Source: Akkermansia muciniphila (GTDB taxonomy: Bacteria; Verrucomicrobiota; Verrucomicrobiia; Verrucomicrobiales; Akkermansiaceae). Taken from it: a DNA stretch of 64,000 bases. A program made the translations under genes and the position numbers. The stretch lies in assembly GCF_030848305.1 (NCBI RefSeq), contig NZ_CP114598.1:992001-1056000 (forward strand), in the 5' to 3' direction. The notes below the pieces were generated by a model. It saw nothing but the letters and a program-made list of their open reading frames with translations. It was not told where the DNA came from and did no database searches. Positions 31,709 to 39,978 of the stretch are shown in pieces. Each line of letters begins with the position of its first letter. Position 1 is the first letter of the stretch.

Positions 31709-33448
31709 TTAAAAAGCATGGCATTGGGCAAGAATCATCATCATGACATAGGTCAAAATCATGCCCAGGATGCCCAGAATGACGCCGGAAACGGCCATCC
31801 CCTTGGAACTGACCAGGCCGGTGGCATAGGCCAGGGCGTTGGGGGGAGTGCTGATGGGAAGGCTCATGCCCAGGGAGGAGGCGAACGCCACGGATACCAG
31901 CAGGGCGGTAACGCCGCCCATAGGGGCCAGATTGTCGCCCATGTTGACGCCGACGACCGCGATAATCGGAATGAGCAGGGAGGCCGTAGCCGTATGGCTC
32001 ATGAAGGTGGCCATGAACAGGCAGATGATTCCCGTGCCCACCATGAGCGGGAAGGGGGACCATTCGGCAAAGGGAATGGAGCCGATTAGGTTTTTTGCCA
32101 GTCCGGTGTCTTGCAGGGCCAGCCCCAGGGCAAAGCCGCCGGCTACCAGCCAGAGCACGTCCCAGCCCATTTTCTTCAAGTCTTCCCTGGTGATGGTTTC
32201 CGTAATGGCAAAGACGGCGATGGGAATCATGGCGATGGTATTGGAGTCCAGCCCGTGCACTCCCTTGCCCGTTACCCACAGCAGAACGGTAACGGCAAAG
32301 GTAACGTAAACGATAATGGCCTTGGGGGTTCTCAGGAATTTACCACCCACCTGCAGTTCCAGTTTCTTTTGGGAGATGGGGAACAGCCACAGCAGGAGAA
32401 GCCACGCAATCAGAATCATGACGATGACGAAAGGAATGCCGAACATGAGCCATTTGCCGAAGGAAACGTCCAGCCCCATACCCTGCAGCGCCTTCAGCGC
32501 GATTGCGTTGGGGGGCGTGCCGATAGGCGTTCCGATGCCGCCGAGGTTGGCGGCGATGGGGATGGCCAGGGCAAAGGCGGCGCGGCCTTTGTCTTCCGGA
32601 GTAAACAGGGACAGCACCGGCGTCAGGATGGCGAGCATCATGGCGGCGGTAGCCGTGTTGCTCATAAACATGGAGAAAAGGGCCGTTACGGACATCAGCC
32701 CCAGAAGCACAAATTTGGGATTGGTTCCGAAGGGTTTCAAAAGTACTTTGGCCAGGTTCATGTCCAGCCTGTATTTGGTCGCGGCCGCAGCCAGGAAAAA
32801 GCCGCCCAGGAAAAGCATGATGATGGGATCCGCAAAGGTGGCCATTGTGGATTTTTGCTGCATGGTGTTGACAAATTGCAGCCCCTGGATGCGTGAGGTT
32901 ATTTCCTTGCTGTACAGGCGTCCGGCTGCGGTCTTGAGCTGGGCGGCTATGGATTCCTGCCTGGCGGCTTCTTCCGTTTTTCCTTCACGGGACAGTTCCT
33001 GCGCGTTCAGATCTATTTTTTCATAAGCGTCCATGAGCTGAAACCCCAGGGTCATCCTCACTTCTTCCGCGTCCAGCTTGGTTTTCTTATTGAGCCGGGT
33101 TTCAACATTTTCCTTCAGTTTGCCGACTATCTCCGGATTGATCCCTTTGCCTATGGCGTCATCCAGAATGGAGGATACCGCCGCCTTGTCATAACGCTCC
33201 GGCATCAGGAATGAGAGAGAGCCGTTGGAGACGCACAGCAGGGACAGGGTAATGACCATCACGGAGGTGGTCCAGATAGGGATGGGTTCCAGAATCCAGA
33301 AAAGCGCCGCCATGACGAACATGGCGATAACGCGGATTTCAATAGGGCTTAATTGGATTCCCCATGAAGCGAAAGGCAGGAAGAAGACGACTCCTGCGGC
33401 GGCCAGGCTGATAGCTGCCTTGAGCAGCTTGTTTTGGGTTTCACTCAT
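31709..33448 (-). CDS. DASS/SLC13-family sodium:dicarboxylate (or sulfate) symporter
   Basis: 579 residues, a polytopic membrane protein with DASS signatures: early W-I-L-E-P-I-P-I-W-T-T-S, then S-N-T-A-T-A-A-M and late S-H-T-A-T-A-S-L, with G-T-P-I-G-T-P-P-N-A and S-T-P-P-N-A hairpin motifs. These correspond to the two SNT motifs that bind Na+ and carboxylate. Unusually, a charged, mostly helical insertion of about 110 residues separates the third hydrophobic segment from F-A-D-P-I-I-M-L-F-L-G-G. Likely substrates are succinate or related C4-dicarboxylates. The kinase gene starts 67 nt downstream. Confidence 0.9.
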   Translation of the reverse strand: MSETQNKLLKAAISLAAAGVVFFLPFASWGIQLSPIEIRVIAMFVMAALFWILEPIPIWTTSVMVITLSLLCVSNGSLSFLMPERYDKAAVSSILDDAIGKGINPEIVGKLKENVETRLNKKTKLDAEEVRMTLGFQLMDAYEKIDLNAQELSREGKTEEAARQESIAAQLKTAAGRLYSKEITSRIQGLQFVNTMQQKSTMATFADPIIMLFLGGFFLAAAATKYRLDMNLAKVLLKPFGTNPKFVLLGLMSVTALFSMFMSNTATAAMMLAILTPVLSLFTPEDKGRAAFALAIPIAANLGGIGTPIGTPPNAIALKALQGMGLDVSFGKWLMFGIPFVIVMILIAWLLLLWLFPISQKKLELQVGGKFLRTPKAIIVYVTFAVTVLLWVTGKGVHGLDSNTIAMIPIAVFAITETITREDLKKMGWDVLWLVAGGFALGLALQDTGLAKNLIGSIPFAEWSPFPLMVGTGIICLFMATFMSHTATASLLIPIIAVVGVNMGDNLAPMGGVTALLVSVAFASSLGMSLPISTPPNALAYATGLVSSKGMAVSGVILGILGMILTYVMMMILAQCHAF

Positions 33449-33525
33449 GAATAATAGTTGGTGATATGGTTGGCGGGCGGAAGGGTACTCCCGATTTTAC
33501 AAATAGAAACTTTTATTTGAAAAAA

Positions 33526-34278
33526 TTATGTCAGAGGGGGCGGCTGCTGTTTTCCGGAGTTGGAGCCGGGCGTTTTCTCCGTGATGGGGAAGTTGCGCAA
33601 CCCTATGGGGATGTGCGTATTTAGCAGGGATAAGTCAATCATCCGTTCAGGAGCGCCGATTTGGCCGAGCGTTTCCTCTGTATTAAAAAAGTTCTGGAGG
33701 TAGTAGGTCCCTTTATAGCCGCGCGACGTCAGATCCCCGCTGATCTGGTTGATTTCCTTTTCCCCGAGAAGGCCGGAGTGGATTGTTGTCCGCACCTCAA
33801 ACGGGAAATTTCTGTTGATCAGATAATCCAGCGTTTGAGTGAAGAAGGGAAATAAGTCCGGACGCCCGGTAATGGAGCCGAACAGTTTTTCCGGCGCTTT
33901 GTAATCCAGTGCAATATAGTCGCAAAGCCCTTCTTCCACCAGCGTTTTCACCACGCCGGGCCGGGTGCCGTTAGTGTCTATTTTGACTGCGAAGCCAAGC
34001 TGCCGTATATTGCGGCAGATAGGGATAAGGTCGGGACACAGCGTGCACTCGCCGCCGGACAGGACTACTCCGTCCAGAAATCCCACCCGATCTCTGAGAA
34101 AATCAAGGTAGTCCGTCCGGTCTCCGGCGGGAGAATCCGTTCCCCTGACCAGAGAGACGTTGTAACAGTACTGACAAAACAAATTACAGCCTCTCAGCCA
34201 GAAGATGCAAGCCACCTTATTTGGAAAATCCAGCAAGGTGAGCGGCGTGATGTCTGCTATGCCCCGACCCGTTCCCAT
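33526..34278 (-). CDS. nrdG: Anaerobic ribonucleotide reductase activating enzyme (radical SAM)
   Basis: 250 residues. The radical-SAM motif C31-x3-C35-x2-C38 lies in R-G-C-N-L-F-C-Q-Y-C, followed by V-V-L-S-G-G-E-C-T. It uses SAM and a 4Fe-4S cluster to install the glycyl radical on class III ribonucleotide reductase. Its length matches the longer NrdG-like activases of anaerobes rather than the E. coli form. It is third in the nrdD / glycyl mini-gene / nrdG order, starting 26 nt after the mini-gene. The last 20 residues are low-complexity. Confidence 0.9.
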   Translation of the reverse strand: MGTGRGIADITPLTLLDFPNKVACIFWLRGCNLFCQYCYNVSLVRGTDSPAGDRTDYLDFLRDRVGFLDGVVLSGGECTLCPDLIPICRNIRQLGFAVKIDTNGTRPGVVKTLVEEGLCDYIALDYKAPEKLFGSITGRPDLFPFFTQTLDYLINRNFPFEVRTTIHSGLLGEKEINQISGDLTSRGYKGTYYLQNFFNTEETLGQIGAPERMIDLSLLNTHIPIGLRNFPITEKTPGSNSGKQQPPPLT

Positions 34279-34304
34279 CGACTTCGCATATGTTGTTGGG
34301 AGAA

Positions 34305-34499
34305 TTATCGCGGCTGTTCCGTTTGGGCGGAACAGGAGCAGGGGCGGCCCGGTTCCACGAAGTGGACGCGGTCATGGAACTCGCCCTGTTTGCCGGCATT
34401 GAAAGTTTCCACAGGGCGGTGATAGCCCATGACGCGCGTGTAAACGGTGCAGCGGGTCCGGTCCTGTGCGTACTTGCTTAATATTTCCTGTTTGGTCAT
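34305..34499 (-). CDS. Separate glycyl-radical segment of class III ribonucleotide reductase
   Basis: 64 residues between nrdD and nrdG. Residues 15-47 match the extreme C-terminus of NrdD proteins: R-V-M-G-Y (22-26, radical Gly expected at G25), then F-N-A-G-K-Q (33-38) and a trailing E-F-x-D-R-V. The neighbouring nrdD product stops right after its cysteine motif and has no such loop. The simplest reading is that this peptide supplies the radical in trans. It has its own ATG after a 55-nt gap, so it is not a simple stop-codon split. A Cys-rich tail (C-S-C-S) follows. Small proteins of this type are annotated in some other anaerobes. Confidence 0.85.
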   Translation of the reverse strand: MTKQEILSKYAQDRTRCTVYTRVMGYHRPVETFNAGKQGEFHDRVHFVEPGRPCSCSAQTEQPR

Positions 34500-34554
34500 T
34501 GTCGTATTGATGGTTGGGTTTTGAAAGTCGGGCGTCTATTGGGAAAGAGGATTT

Positions 34555-36651
34555 TTATTCATGCCTGTGGATATGAAGCAGCTCCTCATCGCAGAAGGGG
34601 CAGTATTCGTGCTCCCCGCGCAGGTAGCCGTGCTTCTCGCAAACGGAGAAGAGGGGGGTGACGGTGAGGTACGGCATGCGGAAACGGGTCAGCACTTTGC
34701 GGACAATGTCCCGGCAGGCTTCCGGGGAGCTGATGGCTTCGTTCATGTACATGTGGAAGACGGTTCCTCCCGTGTAGCAGCATTGAAGTTCATCCTGAAG
34801 CTGGAGCGCCCGGAACAGGTCGCTCGTGTGATCCACGGGAAGCTGGGAACTGTTCGTGTAATAACGCTGCCCCACGGGGCCGGCCTGGATGATGTCGGGA
34901 TAGCGTTTCTGGTCTTCGCGGGCGAAGCGGTGCGTGGTGCCTTCCGCGGGCGTGGCTTCCAGGTTGTACAGGTTGCCGGTTTCTTCCTGGTATTCCTGCA
35001 TGCGCAAGCGGATGAATTCCAGAATCTCTTCAGCAAAGACCCTGCCTTCTTCAGAGGTGATGTCCATCGTGTCGTTGGAGAAATTGCGCAGCAGCTCGTT
35101 CATGCCGTTGACGCCAATGGTGGAGAAATGGTTGCGGAAGGTGGGCAGGTAGCGTTTGGTGTAGGGATACAGGCCGCGGTCATACATTTCCTGAACGAAG
35201 GCCCTTTTCTTTTCCAGGCAGGATTTGGCCAGGTCCAGCAGTTCTCCCAGCCTGGCGAACAGGGCCTCCCGGTTTTGTTTGAACAGGTAGCCCAGCCGGG
35301 CCAGGTTGATGGTCACCACGCCGATGGAGCCGGTCATTTCCGCGGAGCCGAAAAGGCCGCCGCCGCGTTTAAGCAGTTCCCGCAGGTCCAGCTGGAGGCG
35401 GCAGCACATGGAACGCACGGCATCCGGCTTGTAGGCCCGTTCGTCAGGCACGCGTTCCCCGTGTTCATTGACGGTGTACTGGCTGCCGATGAAGTTCTGG
35501 AAGTAGGAGGAACCGATTTTGGCGGCGTTTTCAAACAGGAGAGGCACATTTTCCCCTTCCCAGTCAAAGTCTTCCGTGATGTTGACGGTGGGGATGGGGA
35601 AGGTAAAGGGCTGTCCGGTGCTGTCCCCTTCCGTGAGAACTTCGTAAAAGGCCTTGTTGATCAGGTTCATTTCCTTTTGGAAATGCTTGTAGGTCAGCTC
35701 CGTCAGCTTGTTGGCGCCGCGTTCCCTCGCCAGGGCGAGCAGGTTCGCGTCTTCTATTCCTTCAAAGAGGTGTTCCCCTCCGCTGAAGGGGGCCTGGTCC
35801 CGCAGGTCGCGCGGCACAGTCCAGTCAATCGTGACGTTGGTAAAGGGAGACTGTCCCCAGCGTGAGGGCACGTTCAGGTTATAGACGAAACTGCGGATGT
35901 CTTTCTTGATGCGGGGAAAGTCTGTCTGGTCCTTGAAAACGTAGGGCGCCAGGAAGGTGTCAAAGGAGCTGAAGGCCTGGGCGCCGGCCCATTCGCTTTG
36001 CAGAATGCCCAGAAAGTTCGCCATCTGGCCCAGGGCTTCCCGGAAGTGGCGGGGCGGCCTGCTGTTCACGCGGCTGCGCACGCCGTTGAATCCTTCATTG
36101 AGCAGGTTGCGGAGGCTCCATCCGGCGCAGTATCCAGTCAGGCAATCCAGGTCATGGATGTGGTAATCCCCTTCCCGGTGCGCGGCTCCTTCCCGTGCGG
36201 AGTAAACCTGGTCCAGCCAATAGTTGGCGATCACTTTGCCCGCCGTGTTGTTGATGAGCCCCGCATTGGAATACGTGGTATTGGAGTTGGCGGCAATGCG
36301 CCAGTCGCTTTGGCCGATATATTCCTCTACCGTCTGCTTGCAGTCCACGTAGGTATTGCCGGAATAAAGGCCGCCAAGCTGTTCGCGCTGCATCTTGTGC
36401 AGGAAACGGTAGGTGATGAAGGCCTTGGCCGTGTCAAAATATCCGGAGCGGAACAGGGCGCGTTCAATCATGTCCTGAATCTCTTCCACATGCGCGCTGT
36501 CCTGATGGCTCAGCTTGGCTTCCACCTCTTCATAGATGGAACGGTTGTAGGCGGTCCCGGAGCTGTGGAAGGCTTTTCTAATGGCCTCTTCAATCTTATA
36601 GCCCTGGTATTGTTCCTTTTTCCCGGAACGTTTGATGATGCTTGTTGCCAT
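34555..36651 (-). CDS. nrdD: Anaerobic ribonucleoside-triphosphate reductase, catalytic chain lacking the glycyl loop
   Basis: 698 residues from the ATG of M-A-T-S-I-I-K-R-S-G-K. The frame continues another 82 codons through the riboswitch, which is not coding. An N-terminal ATP-cone (about 4-95) senses dATP/ATP. The ten-stranded barrel follows, with a conserved Y-C-A-G-W-S segment and S-M-C-C-R-L. The chain ends with C671, C684 and C687 (C-E-K-H-G ... C-P-F-C) and stops 11 residues later. Full-length NrdD proteins continue into an R-V-x-G-Y glycyl-radical loop, here encoded by the next gene. Reduces NTPs to dNTPs without oxygen. Preceded by a cobalamin riboswitch and NrdR boxes. Confidence 0.93.
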   Translation of the reverse strand: MATSIIKRSGKKEQYQGYKIEEAIRKAFHSSGTAYNRSIYEEVEAKLSHQDSAHVEEIQDMIERALFRSGYFDTAKAFITYRFLHKMQREQLGGLYSGNTYVDCKQTVEEYIGQSDWRIAANSNTTYSNAGLINNTAGKVIANYWLDQVYSAREGAAHREGDYHIHDLDCLTGYCAGWSLRNLLNEGFNGVRSRVNSRPPRHFREALGQMANFLGILQSEWAGAQAFSSFDTFLAPYVFKDQTDFPRIKKDIRSFVYNLNVPSRWGQSPFTNVTIDWTVPRDLRDQAPFSGGEHLFEGIEDANLLALARERGANKLTELTYKHFQKEMNLINKAFYEVLTEGDSTGQPFTFPIPTVNITEDFDWEGENVPLLFENAAKIGSSYFQNFIGSQYTVNEHGERVPDERAYKPDAVRSMCCRLQLDLRELLKRGGGLFGSAEMTGSIGVVTINLARLGYLFKQNREALFARLGELLDLAKSCLEKKRAFVQEMYDRGLYPYTKRYLPTFRNHFSTIGVNGMNELLRNFSNDTMDITSEEGRVFAEEILEFIRLRMQEYQEETGNLYNLEATPAEGTTHRFAREDQKRYPDIIQAGPVGQRYYTNSSQLPVDHTSDLFRALQLQDELQCCYTGGTVFHMYMNEAISSPEACRDIVRKVLTRFRMPYLTVTPLFSVCEKHGYLRGEHEYCPFCDEELLHIHRHE

Positions 36652-36809
36652 GGTGGATGTCTCGCTTGGAAAGGGTGGTGACCGCTCATCCGCGAGCCTG
36701 GGCAAAAGCCTGGAAAAACCATAGGCAGGGGCCGGCTGCATGCGCGTATCCCCGGAAAGGGGGCATGCTGGAGACCTGTGCGTATGTTCATCCTGTCCGC
36801 GGGATGGGG

Positions 36810-36962
36810 ATACGGCAGCATCAGGTCGTCTTCTGGCTTCCGGTGCGACATGTGATGGGGACTTCCCGGCTGCCTGGGCAGCCAGTGTCCGGTCCATCGT
36901 CTACCGGTTACAGCGGCGCGTCCGCGACGGATTTTCACCGTCTTCCGTTACCTGCGCTGGAA
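36810..36962 (-). promoter_or_regulatory. Cobalamin riboswitch upstream of nrdD
   Basis: Read on the minus strand. The 5' block GGTAACGGAAGACGGTGAAA, then TCCGTCGCGGAC and GCCGCTGTAACCGG, matches the conserved core of adenosylcobalamin-class aptamers. The B12 box AGCCAGAAGACGACCTG (plus 36821-36837) follows. It lies in the nrdD leader, about 160 nt before the ATG. A cobalamin switch ahead of class III reductase usually turns the B12-independent enzyme off when B12 supports class II NrdJ. The expression platform (36652-36809) is unresolved; I see no clear T-tailed terminator, so control of translation is plausible. Confidence 0.9.
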
Positions 36963-37000
36963 CGCAATGAACCACAGAAAGAGACATCCCGCAAGAAAAA

Positions 37001-37047
37001 TGTATAAATAATGTGTTAAATAATTATTTACATACTATATATAGCAT
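37001..37047. promoter_or_regulatory. Tandem NrdR boxes in the nrdD promoter
   Basis: Box 2, ATACTATATATAGCAT (37032-37047), matches the palindromic NrdR consensus at 13 of 16 positions, with a perfect core CTATATATAG. Box 1, TGTATAAATAATGTGT (37001-37016), is weaker (10 of 16) but has a perfect right half. Centres are 31 bp apart, the three-turn spacing typical of NrdR box pairs. They sit directly upstream of the riboswitch in AT-rich promoter DNA. nrdR is at 8305. The region 37048-37330 shows no gene. Confidence 0.65.
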
Positions 37048-37330
37048 ATGAAGGCAGAAAAATGATTGATAACACAGCTTTCTTTTCCGTCATGGCACCA
37101 TAGATGCCCCGGCATTCCTTTTCTGGTCCGGGGAGAGCGGGAAAGCCGTGAACGGAGAATCTTTTGAGTGGTATGCGGGGCGGTTTGGGACGAGGCTTCT
37201 CCCATTCGGTCCGCTGCCGGCTGGGAAGCGGAGGCGCGCCGTGTGCGGGAGTGCCTCGGCTCTTCATTGCAAGTCCGGGTACGGTGGAAGCCTCCGCCTC
37301 CTGTTGTTTCTCGCGTGGCGGCCTCCTTTT

Positions 37331-39055
37331 TTACGGATGCGGTTGCGGCGGCGCGGGAACGGGCAGCCATTCCGCCAGCGTTTCCGGCTGGAGGGGGGCC
37401 GGAGTTTCCCGCGCGTCCGGAGAAGCCAGGTTCAGCTCGTTTCTGACGATTTCCGACCGGATGGAAGCCAGGGAAAGAAGGGTATGGAAGATGTGGTCGT
37501 GGGAGACGGCTTTCAGCCGGTTGGCTTTCAGGGCGCGAACCATGTCCGGATAGCGTGAGGCGAAAGCGTCCGAATACCAGATGAACATGGCAGGCCGGTA
37601 AACGGGCGGCAGAATATGGCCCTGGAACATTTTTCCTTCCTCGCCCAGCGCTACGCCGTGGTCGGAACAGTAAAAATAAATGGCGGGCCTGTTCTTCAAC
37701 AGTGCAATCATGCGGTGAATGGAGGCATCCAGGTCCACGATGGAATTATCATAAGCATTGACGGTTTCTTCCAGATGGGCCTTGGGGTCGTCCATATTGC
37801 AGGATGCCGGGGTAAAACGTTCCGCCTGTGCGGGGTAGCTGAACGCCATATGGCTTCCGTTATTGTAAATGATGTAGAGCTGCCTGTCGCGGCCGTGGCG
37901 TTTCAGGGATTTCTCCATGACCAGGGAGGTGCGTTCCTGCATCATTCCGGGCGTCTGGTGCTGGGGCGGCGTCTGTTCCCGTTCGCGGCAGCTCCGTGTC
38001 AGGATGCCCAGGGAATAGTCATGAATGGAATCTCCGCTCAAATCCATGATGCGGACAGTATGGAACCCGTGTTTGTTGAACAGGTCAATGAAGGATGAGT
38101 GACCGGGGGCGCGGCGGCGCAGTTCCGCGTCCGTAAACATGCCGATAGCTGAAATTCTGGTCACAATGCCGAAGGAGGTGGCGTGGGGGAAGGAGACGAC
38201 GTTGGACTCTCTGGAAAGCCGGGGCATCGTATTCCGGTGGTACCCGTTCAGGGGAAGATGGTCCGCCCGGACGCTTTCCCCCATGTGGAAAACCACGGCC
38301 AGGTCATCCGGGGCTTCGCAGCGGGAAAGGGGTTCCGCGCTGGACGGCAGATTCCGCAATGTGTTGAAGCGTTCCGCATCCTGGGTGATGTATTCGTCCG
38401 CCAGTTTGCACGTCATTGTGAAATCCACGAGAGGCCAGCCTTTTGCTTTGTCGGACGTATAATAAAGATAAAGGGGTTCCGAGCTGTAGGAGGCTGCCGG
38501 AATGCTCAGCAGCAGAAGGGCCCCGTACAGGCTCCAAATGCATGTCAGTGCGCCCCATGTGGCTTTTTGGCGCAGGGAACGGCGGCTCCAGTAGATGGCC
38601 AGGTAGATAAACCCGGTCAGAAGCAGTGTCCCTGCAATGGATGCGGGGGTACAGAAAGCGCAGGCTTCCCGGAAATTGGTCTCCGCCATGCTGGAAAGCA
38701 CGGAAAGGTTCAGGGTCAATCCGTACCGCATCTGCATCATGTACAGGCCCGCATTAAACAGGATAATGACCGGAAGAAGGACATAGGCGGTGAAGCGGTA
38801 TTTCAGGCAGAAAAGAATGGTGCCGCAGAGCAGGGACGCGGAGCAGGCGATGCCCAGGCAGCTCATCAACAGGCTCTGGCCGTCGTTGAGCACATAGGGA
38901 TTAGCCGCCAGAGCCGCCGCAAGTCCGGCCGCCCAGAGGCATCGCATGCGGCGGGGAATGAACGCGGAGCGCAGAGCCTGGCAGATAACGGTCAACAGGC
39001 CGTATGTGGACGGATACCGTTCTGCGGAACCGGCGGATGCATGGGGAGGGATCAT
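37331..39055 (-). CDS. EptA-like phosphoethanolamine transferase
   Basis: 574 residues. About five N-terminal membrane helices (to about residue 185) are followed by a periplasmic sulfatase-fold domain. The active-site segment is G-E-S-V-R-A-D-H-L-P-L-N-G-Y (259-272), with S-D-H-G-V-A-L-G-E late. Family members transfer phosphoethanolamine from phosphatidylethanolamine to lipid A, core sugars or glycans. In EptA the nucleophile is a Thr in G-E-T; here the position is S261. Ser is the equivalent in some related sulfatase-fold transferases, so activity is still plausible. Its target (lipid A or other) cannot be told. Confidence 0.85.
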   Translation of the reverse strand: MIPPHASAGSAERYPSTYGLLTVICQALRSAFIPRRMRCLWAAGLAAALAANPYVLNDGQSLLMSCLGIACSASLLCGTILFCLKYRFTAYVLLPVIILFNAGLYMMQMRYGLTLNLSVLSSMAETNFREACAFCTPASIAGTLLLTGFIYLAIYWSRRSLRQKATWGALTCIWSLYGALLLLSIPAASYSSEPLYLYYTSDKAKGWPLVDFTMTCKLADEYITQDAERFNTLRNLPSSAEPLSRCEAPDDLAVVFHMGESVRADHLPLNGYHRNTMPRLSRESNVVSFPHATSFGIVTRISAIGMFTDAELRRRAPGHSSFIDLFNKHGFHTVRIMDLSGDSIHDYSLGILTRSCREREQTPPQHQTPGMMQERTSLVMEKSLKRHGRDRQLYIIYNNGSHMAFSYPAQAERFTPASCNMDDPKAHLEETVNAYDNSIVDLDASIHRMIALLKNRPAIYFYCSDHGVALGEEGKMFQGHILPPVYRPAMFIWYSDAFASRYPDMVRALKANRLKAVSHDHIFHTLLSLASIRSEIVRNELNLASPDARETPAPLQPETLAEWLPVPAPPQPHP

Positions 39056-39212
39056 CGCAAAGAAGGGATAAAATTCTTCCTGCTTAAAGCGGGGAGATAT
39101 TATAAGGGTTTCAAAATGAATCGCAAGCAGAATATGGGAGAAGCTTTTCCCGGAGTGGCCCGCCTCCGTAGAAAAGAGAAGTTTTCTTTCATGGACTGCT
39201 CTGGAAAAACAG

Positions 39213-39242
39213 AAAACCGCCCGGAATATTCCGGGCGGTTTT
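39213..39242 (-). terminator. Terminator of the rubrerythrin gene
   Basis: A 30-nt perfect palindrome, AAAACCGCCCGGAAT followed by ATTCCGGGCGGTTTT, 37 nt after the rubrerythrin stop. It reads as a GC stem ending in TTTT on either strand, so it can stop transcription in both directions. Confidence 0.85.
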
Positions 39243-39279
39243 CAGGTGCCGTGGATGGCCTCCGGCATTCAAACGGAGT

Positions 39280-39828
39280 TTATCCGATGACAAGGAATTT
39301 TTCAGCCTTGGCGCCGCAGAGGGGGCACGCGTCCACGCCTTCCAGAGATCTGAAGGTATCTCCGCAAACCAGGCATATCCAGTATTGCCTGGGCAGGGAA
39401 CTGGTGTCTCCGCTTTCCAGGGCTTTCAGGGCGACGGAATAAAAATCGGCATGTTCTTTTTCCGCTTCCGTGGCCCACGTGAAGGAGCGGACGGCGGCTT
39501 TCTGCCCTTCCTCTTCCGCCACAGCGATGAATTCCGGATACATGCTCTCGAATTCATGGGTTTCCCCGGCAATGGCGGCTTTCAGGTTTTCCGCGGTGGT
39601 CCCTACATGGATCTGGATATCGATGGGTTCCATGGTTGCCCCCAGCTTTTCCAGAACCTTGTTGTGGTTGGCGGCGTGGACGGATTCCGCCTTGGAGGCG
39701 GCTTCAAACAATTTCTGAATAAGGGGCTGCCCTTCCTGGGCGGCTTTGGCGGCATAGGCCGCGTAAGTGGCGGAGGCGGTGCTTTCGCCCGTAATGGCAG
39801 CTTTCAGGTTTTCTATGGTTTTAGTCAT
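39280..39828 (-). CDS. rbr: Rubrerythrin
   Basis: 182 residues from the ATG giving M-T-K-T-I-E-N-L. A 12-codon upstream extension is not family-like. A ferritin-like four-helix domain with diiron Glu/His residues (E-N-L-K-A-A-I-x-G-E repeated at the start of each half, E-A-E-K-E-H-A) precedes a C-terminal rubredoxin-like domain (C-L-V-C ... C-P-L-C-G). It reduces hydrogen peroxide in anaerobes. Single-gene unit with its own terminator. Confidence 0.95.
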   Translation of the reverse strand: MTKTIENLKAAITGESTASATYAAYAAKAAQEGQPLIQKLFEAASKAESVHAANHNKVLEKLGATMEPIDIQIHVGTTAENLKAAIAGETHEFESMYPEFIAVAEEEGQKAAVRSFTWATEAEKEHADFYSVALKALESGDTSSLPRQYWICLVCGDTFRSLEGVDACPLCGAKAEKFLVIG

Positions 39829-39940
39829 CGGAATTGAATTTATAATAATTCTAAAAAGATGCAACTGAAAAAATCCTTCGTGGGAGGAAAAAATGCAAAT
39901 CTTTCTGCGGCATCACGGGAAGCCGTTACACAATGATTCA

Positions 39941-39969
39941 TTGACGCATGCATGGCGAGCCTGTACAAC
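39941..39969 (+). promoter_or_regulatory. Promoter of the secreted Ala/Pro-rich protein gene
   Basis: TTGACG, a 17-nt spacer and TACAAC (39964-39969). ATG 39979 follows after 9 nt, with no ribosome-binding site in between, so a leader of about 3 nt is predicted. Confidence 0.6.
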
Positions 39970-39978
39970 AGAAACGTT

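Noticed and set aside
36652-36897. N-terminal extension of nrdD by 82 codons
   Set aside because: The stretch overlaps the B12 box and leader. The ATP-cone starts right after the ATG at 36651, so the extension is untranslated leader.
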